Shown: piece after piece, positions 35,558 to 44,455 of the stretch
Layout: each line of letters begins with the position of its first letter
Numbering within the stretch: position 1 is the stretch's first letter
Notes under the pieces: model-generated
Databases searched by the model: none
What the model was told of the DNA's origin: nothing
Seen by the model: the letters and a program-made list of their open reading frames with translations, nothing else
Translations under genes and position numbers: made by a program
Source: Arenimonas sp.
GTDB taxonomy: Bacteria; Pseudomonadota; Alphaproteobacteria; Rhizobiales; Rhizobiaceae
Length of the DNA stretch: 64,000 nucleotides
NCBI GenBank assembly: GCA_019459145.1
Contig: JAIBEK010000066.1
Location: 32,594 to 96,593, forward strand
Reading direction: 5' to 3'

Positions 35558-35992
35558 ATGACGACCATGACGCTGCAGGACCTGTCGAAGAAGATGCGGA
35601 AGATCGATTTCTGCATGCTCTCCACCATCGGGGCGAGCGGGGCGATTTCGAGCCGGCCGATGAGCAATAACGGCGACGTGGATTATGACGGCGATACCTG
35701 GCTGTTCTCCTACCGGGACACCCGCAAGGTGGCGGAGATCGAGGCCGATCCGAGGGTCTCGCTGACTTTCTCGGCACCGCCCAGCCTGCTCGGTAAACCC
35801 GGCATCTTCATCGCGCTTCAGGGCGCGGCCAAGCTGATCGACGACAAGGGCCAGTTCGAGGCGCATTGGATCTCCGACCTCGATCGCTGGTTTCCCCAAG
35901 GTATCGACACGCCCGACCTGGTGCTGATCCAGGTGCATGCCGACATGGCCCATTACTGGGACGGCGAAGACAATGGCAGCATCCCGGTCTAG
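35558..35992 (+). CDS. Pyridoxamine 5'-phosphate oxidase-like general stress protein
   Basis: 144 residues, a flavin-binding split-barrel of the general stress protein 26 type: LSTIGASGAISSRPM, DGDTWLFSYRDTRKVAEIEADPRV, HWISDLDRWFPQG. ATG 35558 was chosen because AGGAGG sits eight bases upstream; ATG 35552 is too close to it. Lies after selO on the same strand with an ~80-base gap; both are stress-linked families. Substrate unknown. Confidence 0.85.
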   Translation: MTTMTLQDLSKKMRKIDFCMLSTIGASGAISSRPMSNNGDVDYDGDTWLFSYRDTRKVAEIEADPRVSLTFSAPPSLLGKPGIFIALQGAAKLIDDKGQFEAHWISDLDRWFPQGIDTPDLVLIQVHADMAHYWDGEDNGSIPV

Positions 35993-36154
35993 CACCTTTT
36001 CGCCAGTCACCGAGGGTCGTCACCGGTGAACCTGTGCCCGTTGTGGCGTGTCGTGCAGTCCTTGGAGAATGTCGCATAGAGGCTTTAGTTCTCGCCGATC
36101 CGCCCCTAGTATCCCTGCAGATTATCAACACGCTGGCAGGTGGGTTTTCAGGCA

Positions 36155-38716
36155 ATGGCAGAGTTTCCGTCCAAGGCAAAGGTCGTCATCATCGGGCTCG
36201 GAGGCATTGTCGGCGCCTCGATCGCCCATCACCTCATCGAGCGCGGCTGGGACGACATCGTCGGCATCGACAAGTCGGGCATTCCGACCGACATCGGTTC
36301 GACGGCGCATGCCTCCGACTTCTGCTACACCACATCCCATGACTATCTGTCGGTCTGGACGACGCAATACTCCATCGATTTCTTCGAGAAAATGGGCCAC
36401 TACGCCCGCATCGGCGGTCTGGAAGTTGCCCGCACCGGCGACGACGTCTGGATGGAGGAGATCAAGCGCAAGCTCTCCTCGGCCAAGGCGTTTGGCACCC
36501 GTGCCCATTATGTCTCTCCGGCCGAGATCAAGAAACTTTTCCCGCTGATCGAGGAAGACCAGGTGATGGGCGGCATGTTCGATCCCGATGCCGGCCTGGT
36601 CATTCCCCGTTCGCAAACCGTCGCCGGCAAGCTGGTCGATGCGGCGGAAAAATCCGGCAAGCTCACCATGTTCGCCAATACGCCGGCGAAATCGCTGATC
36701 GTCGAGGGCGGCCGGATCAAGGGCGTCGTTACCCATCGCGGCACGATCATGGCCGATCACGTCATCGTCTGCGCCGGCCTGTGGGGGCGGCTGATCGCCG
36801 AAATGGTCGGCGAGGACCTGCCGGTCATGCCGGTCGACCATCCGCTGACCTTCTTCGGTCCGTTCAACGAGTTTGAAGGAACCGGCAAAGAGATCGGCTA
36901 TCCGCTGCTGCGCGACCAGGGCAATTCCGCCTATATGCGCGACACCGGCGACCCGAAGACGACCGAGGGCGGCCAGATCGAGTGGGGCTATTACGAGACC
37001 AAGGAGCCGCGCATGTGCCATCCGCGCGAGCTTCTGGAAAAGCACGAGGCGCGGCTTTCGCCCTCGCAGCGCGACCTCGAGATGGAGCAGATCCTCGAAC
37101 CGCTCGAGCGCGCCATGGAACTGACGCCGATCCTTGGCGAACTCGGCTATAACGAGAGCCATTCCTTCAACGGCTTGTTGCAGGTCTCGGCCGCCGGGGG
37201 GCCTTCCTGCGGCGAGAGCCAGAAGGTGCGCGGCCTGTGGTACTGCGTCGCCATCTGGGTCAAGGACGGCCCCGGCTATGGCAAGCTGATCGCCGACTGG
37301 ATGACCGACGGCCGCACCGAGATCGATCACAATTCGATAGACTATGCCCGCTTCTATCCGCACCAGCTGACCGAGGACTTCATCGCCGGCCGCGCCTACG
37401 AGGCGGCGCAGAAGATCTATTTCCCCGCCGTGCACCCGCGCGAACCCTATGCCAGCGGCCGCGGCGCCAAGCGCTCGCCGATGTATGAGCGCGAGGTCGA
37501 ACTCGGCGGGCACTTCATGGAACTCGGCGGCTGGGAGCGCGCCCATGGCTACAAGGCCAACGAGCACCTGCTGGAGAAGTACGGCGACCGCGTGCCCGTT
37601 CGCGAAAACGAGTGGGACAACCGCCATTTCTGGCGCGTCTCGAATGCCGAGCATCTGGCGATGAGCGAGGATTGCGGCATCGTCAACCTGTCGCACTTCC
37701 ACATGGTCGACATCGAAGGTCCCGACCATGTCGAACTCTTGGAATGGCTGTGCGCCGCCAAGATCGGCGGGGAGGCGAATATCGGCAAGGGCATCTACAC
37801 CCACTTCCTCGACGACGAGGGCATGGTGCGCGCGGACTTCACCGTCTTCCGCATGGCCGACCGCTGCCGGCTGGTCAACGGCGCCGATGCCGGCCCGCGC
37901 GACTTCCATTACATGAAGCGCGTGGCCGAGGATCGCGGCCTCGACGTCACCATTACCGATGTGTCGGAAAAATACATTACCATCGGCATCTGGGGGCCGA
38001 ACGCGAGGGAGAACCTGAAGAAGGTCGTCGCCGACCCGGCCGGGCTCGACCCTGAAAACTTCCCGTTTGCCGCGATCAAGCCGATCGAGATCGCCGGCAA
38101 ACCGGTCACCGCCTTCCGCATTTCCTATGTCGGCGAGCAGGGCTGGGAACTGCACATGACATACGAGGACGGGCTGGCCGTCTGGGACGCGCTGCGCTCC
38201 ACCGGCGTCATGGCCTTCGGCGTCGAGACCTATGCCAATTCGCGCCGCATGGAAAAGAGCCTGCGCCTGCAGAACGGCGACCTCCTGACCCAGTACAACC
38301 TGATCGAGGCGGATCTCGCGCGCCCGAAGGTCAAGGAAGCCGATTTCCGCGGCAAGGCCAAGCATCTGGAATACAAAGCCCGTCCCCACCAGCCGGCCAT
38401 GCTCTGCACACTGGTGATGACCGACAATGTCGATGCCAAGGGGGTTGCCCGCTATCCGGTCGGCTCGCTGCCGGTCATGGACCCGGAAACCGGCGAAACC
38501 CTCGTCGACAGCCTCGGCCGTCGCTCCTACACCACCTCGATCGCCTTCGGCCCGACCATCGGCAAGAACATCGCGCTCGCCTATCTGCCGCACGAATATT
38601 GCCAGATGGGGCGGAAGCTGAACGTCGAGTATTTCGCCGAGACTTATCCGGTGGAGGTTGCTGCGGTGGGGTATAAGCCGCTGTATGATCCGGAGAATTT
38701 GAAGCCGCGGAGTTGA
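36155..38716 (+). CDS. Dimethylglycine/sarcosine dehydrogenase-like FAD- and folate-dependent enzyme
   Basis: 853 residues. N-terminal FAD-binding DAO domain (VVIIGLGGIVGASIAHHL; STAHASDF with a His at the usual covalent-FAD position), a middle FAO_M-like segment, then aminomethyltransferase-type GCV_T and GCV_T_C domains (about 430-840; SYVGEQGWELHM, GVETYANSRRMEKSLR). Enzymes with this layout oxidatively demethylate dimethylglycine, sarcosine or related N-methyl compounds and can pass the one-carbon unit to tetrahydrofolate. With choXWV and fhs in the window this would fit choline/glycine-betaine breakdown, but the exact substrate is not fixed by the sequence. Ends in a terminator. Confidence 0.87.
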   Translation: MAEFPSKAKVVIIGLGGIVGASIAHHLIERGWDDIVGIDKSGIPTDIGSTAHASDFCYTTSHDYLSVWTTQYSIDFFEKMGHYARIGGLEVARTGDDVWMEEIKRKLSSAKAFGTRAHYVSPAEIKKLFPLIEEDQVMGGMFDPDAGLVIPRSQTVAGKLVDAAEKSGKLTMFANTPAKSLIVEGGRIKGVVTHRGTIMADHVIVCAGLWGRLIAEMVGEDLPVMPVDHPLTFFGPFNEFEGTGKEIGYPLLRDQGNSAYMRDTGDPKTTEGGQIEWGYYETKEPRMCHPRELLEKHEARLSPSQRDLEMEQILEPLERAMELTPILGELGYNESHSFNGLLQVSAAGGPSCGESQKVRGLWYCVAIWVKDGPGYGKLIADWMTDGRTEIDHNSIDYARFYPHQLTEDFIAGRAYEAAQKIYFPAVHPREPYASGRGAKRSPMYEREVELGGHFMELGGWERAHGYKANEHLLEKYGDRVPVRENEWDNRHFWRVSNAEHLAMSEDCGIVNLSHFHMVDIEGPDHVELLEWLCAAKIGGEANIGKGIYTHFLDDEGMVRADFTVFRMADRCRLVNGADAGPRDFHYMKRVAEDRGLDVTITDVSEKYITIGIWGPNARENLKKVVADPAGLDPENFPFAAIKPIEIAGKPVTAFRISYVGEQGWELHMTYEDGLAVWDALRSTGVMAFGVETYANSRRMEKSLRLQNGDLLTQYNLIEADLARPKVKEADFRGKAKHLEYKARPHQPAMLCTLVMTDNVDAKGVARYPVGSLPVMDPETGETLVDSLGRRSYTTSIAFGPTIGKNIALAYLPHEYCQMGRKLNVEYFAETYPVEVAAVGYKPLYDPENLKPRS

Positions 38717-38755
38717 GGCGGGCGAGGGGCGGCTTTTGCTCAGAGCGTTATGGAC

Positions 38756-38784
38756 CCGTCGGTCGAGAGGCCGGCGGTTTTTTT
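38756..38784 (+). terminator. Terminator after the dimethylglycine-dehydrogenase-like gene
   Basis: CCGTCGG and CCGGCGG (one G-T pair) around TCGAGAGG, followed by TTTTTTT. Confidence 0.8.
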
Positions 38785-38990
38785 GTGTAAAATAGCCGAT
38801 TCCGGCATAGTGGCCATGATTGCCTCGGCATATATGCCGAGAGTCGGAGACAGCTCGGAGGAAAGGCGCTTTGGGTAGGCATTCGATTTTTTCTCGTTGG
38901 CCAGTGGACATGGTACCTGAGTTCGGTATGACAGGTTCACGCATGGATGGGGCTGCAAGGTGGATTTATTATAGGTAGCGAGGCTTGCGG

Positions 38991-39653
38991 ATGAGCGCGA
39001 TTAATCCATCGAAGCAGGCGGTTGTCAGACTGACGGCTGGTGCCGGATCTTTAACCGCGCGAGGACTGGATAAGACTGTGGATGTGTACTTTTCAGCAGA
39101 TGTGGAAACCGATGGGCCAATACCGGGGCCATATTCGATGCTTTCATTCGCGTTGGTCTATGCGGGCGCCTTCGATGGTAAGCGGTTTCGTAGGCCAATG
39201 GACTACAAAAACTCATTTTATCGCGAGTTGAAGCCGATTTCAGATGATTTTGAGTATGAAGCCTTGGCGGTGAACGGCCTTAATCGGGATCGATTGGTTG
39301 CCCATGGATCTGCGCCAGAAGATGTAATGGACGAAGCTTTCGAATGGGTACGCTCAGTGGCGGGAGACGGTAGCCCAGTTTTCGTGGCATACCCACTTAG
39401 TTTTGACTGGTCTTGGCTGTACTGGTACTTTGTGCGGTTTTCGAAACGCGGTTCTCCGTTCGGCTACTCTCGTTGCTACGACATTAAGACCGCTGTCTCT
39501 GTGAAATTGGGACTCCCAGTCGCGGAATCCGGTCGCGCGCAAATACCTGAGATTTTGTTGCCGAAGGGGCTTCATACGCATCACGCACTTGATGACGCAA
39601 TAGAGCAAGCAGAGATATTTGCAAATGTTTTTGAGCTGGGGGGAGGGGTATGA
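38991..39653 (+). CDS. DEDDh 3'-5' exonuclease-like protein
   Basis: 220 residues. Exonuclease motifs: ExoI DVETDG (Asp and Glu), ExoII near YPLSFDWSW, and ExoIII HHALDDA with His and Asp, as in the DnaQ-like DEDDh family that digests DNA or RNA 3' to 5'. Codons and composition are clearly more AT-rich than flanking genes. ATG 38991; a TTG six bases earlier is possible. Its stop overlaps the start of the nucleotidyltransferase gene (ATGA), so the two work as a unit. Possible anti-phage or stress pair, inferred from enzyme types and the foreign look. Confidence 0.82.
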   Translation: MSAINPSKQAVVRLTAGAGSLTARGLDKTVDVYFSADVETDGPIPGPYSMLSFALVYAGAFDGKRFRRPMDYKNSFYRELKPISDDFEYEALAVNGLNRDRLVAHGSAPEDVMDEAFEWVRSVAGDGSPVFVAYPLSFDWSWLYWYFVRFSKRGSPFGYSRCYDIKTAVSVKLGLPVAESGRAQIPEILLPKGLHTHHALDDAIEQAEIFANVFELGGGV

Positions 39654-40636
39654 ATTATTTGGAGTCTCGGCGCGTTTCATGCGAGGAAAAGATCAATATA
39701 CTTAGGTCTGAATTAAGTGATGCTGGAGTTATATTGGGAGGGGACGCATGTATATATGCCACTGGATCATTCGGCCGACTGGAGGCAGGGAAAAATAGCG
39801 ACTTAGATATATTTATCATCTCCAAGACGATTGAGAAAAGACGTGGGGAGCACACGGTGAAGGTTCCCCAACTTTCCCAGTTGAACACAATTTTGGTCAA
39901 GGCGGAGCTGATTAAGGCTGTCCGCAAACTGGATATGCCTGATTTTGATTCCGATGGACGTTATCTCGCGAGCCACACGGTATCAGATCTTGTAGAGTCT
40001 TTGGGTGCGCCAGACGATGACTACAAGAATACTCTGACTGGCCGTCTACTTTTGTTTTTGGAAAGTCAACCTCTCTTGGGGCAGGATGTCTATGATGAAA
40101 TAATCGGTGAAGTGATCGCGGCATATTTCGGCGATTATTCTGGTCACTCTGATGGCTTTATGCCGGCTTTTCTCGCAAATGATATACTAAGACTTTGGAG
40201 AACATTCTGCGTAAACTATGAGTTCGGCAGGCGTGGTGAAAAGATAGCCGACAAACTGAAGAATTTTAAGCTGAAGCATAGTAGAATGCTCACCTGTTAT
40301 TCTGCTTTGATTTATCTTTTAGCCGTCTTCCGTTTAGAGAAGACCGTCTCGATTGACAGGGCCAAGGAGATGGCCAAACTGACGCCTACTAAGCGACTTG
40401 AATGGATCAAAGGAAATCCTGATCTCAGAGATTGTCATGATGTAACTAACAGACTCCTTGAAAGGTACTCTGAATTTCTACAAATGACTGACCTTCCTAA
40501 AGAAGAACTTTGGTTGAAATTCGAAGAAAATAATAAGGACTGGGCTCGTAGGTCATATGAGTTTGGAGATATGGTGGCGGAAGCCTTGGTTTGTGTAGGT
40601 GACAATTCGCGGTTCTACAGACTAATCTCTGTGTAA
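39650..40636 (+). CDS. Nucleotidyltransferase-domain protein paired with exonuclease
   Basis: 328 residues. N-terminal polymerase-beta-type nucleotidyltransferase: GSFGRLEAGKNSDLDIFII (residues about 40-58) has the GS-x10-D-x-D arrangement for Mg-nucleotide binding; the likely third acidic residue is not certain by eye. The C-terminal ~230 residues are helical (LWRTFCVNYEFGRRGEKIADKLKNFKLKHSRML) and resemble the C-terminal part of DUF294/GlnD-like nucleotidyltransferases. It could modify a protein, tRNA or small molecule. Strongly AT-rich compared with the rest of the window. It overlaps the exonuclease gene by four bases; no third gene belongs to the unit. Confidence 0.8.
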   Translation: MNYLESRRVSCEEKINILRSELSDAGVILGGDACIYATGSFGRLEAGKNSDLDIFIISKTIEKRRGEHTVKVPQLSQLNTILVKAELIKAVRKLDMPDFDSDGRYLASHTVSDLVESLGAPDDDYKNTLTGRLLLFLESQPLLGQDVYDEIIGEVIAAYFGDYSGHSDGFMPAFLANDILRLWRTFCVNYEFGRRGEKIADKLKNFKLKHSRMLTCYSALIYLLAVFRLEKTVSIDRAKEMAKLTPTKRLEWIKGNPDLRDCHDVTNRLLERYSEFLQMTDLPKEELWLKFEENNKDWARRSYEFGDMVAEALVCVGDNSRFYRLISV

Positions 40637-40714
40637 TTGTATTTCACCAATCGAGGTTTTGGGTCTTCAGTTAGTTGATGATCTCAATTATTCCAACGGA
40701 TATACGTGAATTAC

Positions 40715-40895
40715 ATGAAATACCTCAATGTCGCGCTCTGTCGGCATGACGGCGATAGCCGAAGAGGCAGGGCTTGGGCGTGAGAGCCTCTACAAAACGC
40801 TCGGCGACAACGGCAAACCGGAATTCTTGACCGTCCTCAAGCTGATGAAGGCCATGGGGCTGAAGCTCTCGGCGCTGCCGATCGACGAGGGATAG
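40715..40895 (+). pseudogene. Remnant of a HigA-like (HI1420-type) antitoxin gene
   Basis: A 55-codon frame from ATG 40728 encodes the C-terminal half of an addiction-module antidote: GMTAIAEEAGLGRESLYKTL ... VLKLMKAMGLKLSALPIDEG. In another frame just upstream, MKYLNVAL (from 40715) looks like the start of the missing middle part, so an internal deletion with frameshift has removed the N-terminal half. No toxin partner is present. A related intact antitoxin is at 61512-61829. Confidence 0.7.
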
Positions 40896-40910
40896 GCGCG
40901 GGCGGCGATA

Positions 40911-41113
40911 CCTCTCCCCCTTGTGGGAGAGGTTACAAAATCAAAGGCTTAGCCCGATCAGGGCTAAACTTCAGATTTTGTTGGTGAGGGGATCGGTGCT
41001 GCGGGCCGGACGAACAATCCCCCTCACTTGCGATTTCTGATGTTTGGCCGCGGCTTGCGCCGCACCTCACTCATCGAAATCGCTTTCTCCCCCACCAAGG
41101 GGGAGATGGGGGC
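40911..41113. repeat. Composite palindromic repeat (RIME-like) cluster
   Basis: Nested inverted repeats: CCTCTCCC/GGGAGAGG (40911-40932), CAAAATC/GATTTTG (40936-40980) enclosing TTAGCCC/GGGCTAA, GTGAGGGGAT/ATCCCCCTCAC (40984-41027), GCGATTTC/GAAATCGC (41030-41083) and CTCCCCC/GGGGGAG (41087-41105). This is the pattern of rhizobial intergenic mosaic repeats. The stretch 41114-41351 up to the aldehyde dehydrogenase holds no gene that I can support. Confidence 0.7.
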
Positions 41114-41351
41114 GTCGCGCGAGCGGTTCCTCTCCATGCCCCCACGCCGAGTTTCCGGGCCGCGCCCGCTCTCAGAGCACGAAGCCACCGATCCACGACC
41201 CATCCGGATGGTTCAAGGCGCGCTCTCGCGGGCATCTCGGCCTGAGGGTGATCCAGGATCGACGGTGTTTAGTTCCAGCCTGCCATCTGTTCGCACTTGA
41301 ACAATCTCGGATCTCGGCTCATCTGTAGAGCGTCATAACATTGGGAGGCGG

Positions 41352-42791
41352 ATGATGGACGGGAATGTGAGCGATCGGCAGGCGGTGTCGCCGGAGGTGG
41401 CGATCGAAAGCGTGCTTTCGCGCCAGAAGGTGGCTTATCTTGGCGACATCAATCCGCCGGCGGCGCTCAGGCGCGACCGGCTCGACCGGCTGGAGCGGAT
41501 GATCCTTGCCTGGCAGGACCGCCTTGCGGCGGCGATCTCGGAGGATTTCGGCAATCGCTCGGCGGTGGTCACGACGCTCGCCGACATCGTGCCGACGCGG
41601 GCGGCGATCCGCCATGCGCGGCGGCATCTGAAGGGCTGGATGCGGCCGCGACGGGTGTCTCTCGCCTGGACCGGACAGCCGGGCTCGGGGCAGATCCTGC
41701 GCCAGCCGCTCGGCGTCGTCGGCATCATCGCGCCGTGGAACTATCCGATGAACCTCATGCTCTCGCCGCTGGTGGGGGCGCTTGCCGCCGGCAATCGTGC
41801 CATGCTCAAGCCGTCCGAGCTGACGCCGCGGTTTTCCGAGGTTCTGGATGCGGCGGTCAAGGAATTCTTCGTCGAAGACGAGGTGGCGGTCATCACCGGC
41901 GGGCCGGAGGTCGCGGCCGCCTTCAGTGCGGCGCCGTTCGATCACCTGGTGTTCACCGGCTCGACCGCTGTCGGCCGGCGGGTGGCGGAAGCGGCGGCGC
42001 GGAACCTGACGCCGGTCACGCTCGAGCTTGGCGGCAAGTCACCGGCGATCATCGACGCCTCCGCCGATCTGGACAGCGCCGTGCCGCGGCTGATCTGGGG
42101 CAAGCTGCTCAATTCCGGACAGACCTGCGTGGCGCCCGACTATGCGCTGGTGCCGCGCGACCGCGTCGAGGCCTTCGTGGCGGCGGCCAGGGCGGCGGCG
42201 CAAAAGCAATATCCGAGCCTTGCCGGCAATCCCGACTATACGTCGATCATCAGCCCGCGCCATTTCGACCGGCTCGCCGGCCTGATCGACGAGGCCCGCG
42301 GCAAGGGGGCGGAGGTGATCGAACTGGTGCCCGGTACGGATGCGGTCCGCCGCATTCTGGCGCCGGTGATCGTCACCGGGGCCAACGACACGATGGCGCT
42401 GATGCGGGAGGAGATTTTTGGGCCGATCCTGCCGGTTATCCCCTATGACACGCTCGACGAGGCGCTGTCCTTCGTCAACGCCCGCGGCCGGCCGCTGGCG
42501 CTCTACTGGTTCGGCAGCGACAGGTCAGCCGAAGGGCGGGTGCTGAACGGCACGATTTCCGGCGGCGTGACGATCAACGACACGATCCTGCACCTGGCGC
42601 AGGACAACCTGCCCTTCGGCGGCGTCGGCGCCTCGGGCTATGGCCAATATCACGGCGAGGCGGGTTTCGTCGCGCTCTCCAAGGAAAAGCCGGTGCTGCG
42701 CCAGTCGCGGCTTTCGGCGGTGGCGCTGCTTTATCCGCCCTATGGCAAGATTGCGGGCATGCTGTTGAAGGTGCTGGCGAGGTTTGGCTGA
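41352..42791 (+). CDS. Aldehyde dehydrogenase, coniferyl-aldehyde type
   Basis: 479 residues, NAD(P)-dependent class 3-like aldehyde dehydrogenase. Seen: VGIIAPWNYPMNLMLSPL, FTGSTAVGRRVAEAAA, Glu225 in TLELGGKSPAI, catalytic Cys259 in NSGQTCVAPDY, and EEIFGPILPV. The C-terminal NLPFGGVGASGYGQYHG and the tail that ends in hydrophobic residues match the coniferyl aldehyde dehydrogenase (CalB) group. Substrate is likely an aromatic or long-chain aldehyde. GGGAGGCGG precedes ATG 41352; the second ATG at 41355 is equally usable. Confidence 0.88.
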   Translation: MMDGNVSDRQAVSPEVAIESVLSRQKVAYLGDINPPAALRRDRLDRLERMILAWQDRLAAAISEDFGNRSAVVTTLADIVPTRAAIRHARRHLKGWMRPRRVSLAWTGQPGSGQILRQPLGVVGIIAPWNYPMNLMLSPLVGALAAGNRAMLKPSELTPRFSEVLDAAVKEFFVEDEVAVITGGPEVAAAFSAAPFDHLVFTGSTAVGRRVAEAAARNLTPVTLELGGKSPAIIDASADLDSAVPRLIWGKLLNSGQTCVAPDYALVPRDRVEAFVAAARAAAQKQYPSLAGNPDYTSIISPRHFDRLAGLIDEARGKGAEVIELVPGTDAVRRILAPVIVTGANDTMALMREEIFGPILPVIPYDTLDEALSFVNARGRPLALYWFGSDRSAEGRVLNGTISGGVTINDTILHLAQDNLPFGGVGASGYGQYHGEAGFVALSKEKPVLRQSRLSAVALLYPPYGKIAGMLLKVLARFG

Positions 42792-42823
42792 GGGGGCGGT
42801 GGCGGGCGTCTCGACCTAGAACG

Positions 42824-43145
42824 CCCCCCTCTGCCCTGCCGGGCATCTCCCCCACAAGGGGGGGGAGGGGGAGATCGACACGCGGCGGCGCTGCGGTGTT
42901 TCTTCGTGCGCTGAGTTGCTTGGCGCAGGCGTGTATCGAAGGGGGAGGCACCGACGGGGGCAGTATCTTCTCCCCAGCGGGGAGAAGGTGGCCCGGTAGG
43001 GCCGGATGAGGGGGAGCGAAGCTCCGGACCCAGAGCACGCGGTCCGTCAAGAAGCGGGGACCCGCGCACTGGGCCCCCTCATCGCCTCGTTTCACTCGGC
43101 ACTTCTCCCCGCTGGGGAGAAGGTGGTGCGCAGGGTTGGAGGGGT
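42824..43145. repeat. Cluster of RIME-like palindromic repeats
   Basis: Three neighbouring units: 42824-42872 (CCCCCCTCTGCCC... palindrome with CTCCCCCACAAGGGGGG), 42967-43017 (CTTCTCCCC-AGC-GGGGAGAAG then GGCCCGGTAGGGCC and GGATGAGGGG), and 43074-43145 (CCCCTCATCG then CTTCTCCCC-GCT-GGGGAGAAG). The last two are inverted relative to each other, forming a large inverted repeat. The 434-base gap 42792-43225 holds no gene. Any transcript through it would fold strongly and probably stop or be processed. Confidence 0.78.
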
Positions 43146-43225
43146 AGACGGAGCGGCCCGTCTTTTTCTCATTGCCGCTCCGTCCCAGGACCTTTGCGGT
43201 CCACTCCTCCCCCCAGGAGGACCGA

Positions 43226-44329
43226 TCAGCCTGCCTTGGCGAGCTTGGCCACTTGCGGGTCGTAGACGCGGCCAAAACGGTTGGCGAGGAAATCGGGGAG
43301 GCTCACTTCTTCCTGGCGGACAAAACCCTTCTGCGGCAGCTTGCCGTCGGCCAGCAGGTCGAGCACCGTGCAGATGCCGGCAGCGGTGGTGATCTGAATG
43401 GCGCTCATCAGGCGGCCGCCGATCGGGCCGGCATAGACCTTGTTGGCATAGGTTTCCTGCAGGAAGCGGCCGTCCTTGACGCCGCAGACGGTGACGAAGA
43501 TGACGACGACGTCCTGCATGGTGGCGGGAAGCGCGTTCTCGAACAGGTCCTTCAGGACATCGCGGCGGTTCTTCAGGTTGAAGTCGTTGAGCAGCGCCTT
43601 GACGATCGCCTGGTGGCCCGGATAGCGGATGGTGCGGTAGTTCATGGTGCGCACCTTGCCTTCGAGCGTCTTGGCCAGCGTGCCGAGGCCGCCCGAGGTG
43701 TTGAAGGCCTCATAGGTGACGCCGTCGAGCGAGAATTCCTCGCGCTCTTCCATGGCCGGAACATTGATCAGCTTGCCTTCGACGATCGCCTCGCAGGGCT
43801 CGATATATTCGTTGATCAGGCCGTCGGTCGACCAGGTCAGGTTGTAGTTCAACGCATTGGACGGATATTGCGGCAACGCACCGACGCGCATGCGCACGCT
43901 GTCGAGCGTGTCGAAATGCCGGGTCAGGTCATTGGCGACGATCGAGATGAAGCCGGGAGCCAGGCCGCATTGGGGGATGAAGGCGGTCCGGGCGTTCTTC
44001 GCCAGCTGCTCGACCTTGCGGGTGGTGGCGACGTCCTCGGTGAGGTCGAGATAATGCGTGCCGGTGCGGGCAGCACTCTCGGCGATCGCGCCGGTGAGGT
44101 GGAAGGGGGCGGCCGAGAGAACGGCGAACTTGCCGGCCAGCACGGCGTCGAGCGCGCTGGCATCGGTGATGTCGACCACGGCCGTCGAAATCGCCGGGTG
44201 GCGGTCGATGGCGGAAAGCTGCGCCTCGCTGCGGTCGGCAACCGTGATCCTGTAGGCGCCGCTGTCTGCCAGCATGAGTGCAATGGCGCTGCCGATCTTG
44301 CCGCCGCCGATGATAACTACGTCTTTCAT
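43226..44329 (-). CDS. Saccharopine dehydrogenase-like oxidoreductase
   Basis: 367 residues, NAD(P)-binding Rossmann start KDVVIIGGGKIGSAIALML, then HYLDLTEDVATTRKVEQLA and IPQCGLAPGFISIVANDL, hallmarks of the saccharopine dehydrogenase family (lysine metabolism). ATG 44329. It is divergent from an Lrp-type regulator across 126 bases; that regulator may control it in response to an amino acid. Family members also act on other amino acids, so lysine is only likely. Confidence 0.85.
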   Translation of the reverse strand: MKDVVIIGGGKIGSAIALMLADSGAYRITVADRSEAQLSAIDRHPAISTAVVDITDASALDAVLAGKFAVLSAAPFHLTGAIAESAARTGTHYLDLTEDVATTRKVEQLAKNARTAFIPQCGLAPGFISIVANDLTRHFDTLDSVRMRVGALPQYPSNALNYNLTWSTDGLINEYIEPCEAIVEGKLINVPAMEEREEFSLDGVTYEAFNTSGGLGTLAKTLEGKVRTMNYRTIRYPGHQAIVKALLNDFNLKNRRDVLKDLFENALPATMQDVVVIFVTVCGVKDGRFLQETYANKVYAGPIGGRLMSAIQITTAAGICTVLDLLADGKLPQKGFVRQEEVSLPDFLANRFGRVYDPQVAKLAKAG

Positions 44330-44398
44330 GGAAAATATCCCCTCTTGAATTTCGTCAGATTTCAACAGGATGCCCACTGCTCCTTTCGATTCATAGCG

Positions 44399-44416
44399 AC
44401 GAAATGTTCGTTTCGT
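44399..44416. promoter_or_regulatory. Candidate operator between the dehydrogenase and Lrp genes
   Basis: ACGAAA-TGTTCG-TTTCGT, a 6-bp inverted repeat with a 6-base spacer in the 126-base divergent intergenic region. Candidate binding site for the Lrp-type regulator. Confidence 0.45.
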
Positions 44417-44455
44417 GGTATCAGCTTCGGCATATCGCCGAAGGAATTGGGCAAA

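Noticed and set aside
36125..38944. Open minus-strand frame of 939 codons opposite the dimethylglycine-dehydrogenase-like gene
   Set aside because: Shadow of a well-supported plus-strand enzyme; the product has no recognisable domain.
40911..43145. Repeats considered as a CRISPR array
   Set aside because: The units are palindromic mosaics of differing length without regular spacers, and no cas gene is in the window.
43172..44455. Extension of the Lrp-type regulator to a 571-codon protein
   Set aside because: The extension is antisense to the saccharopine-dehydrogenase-like gene and a RIME repeat; homology to Lrp starts exactly at ATG 44456.
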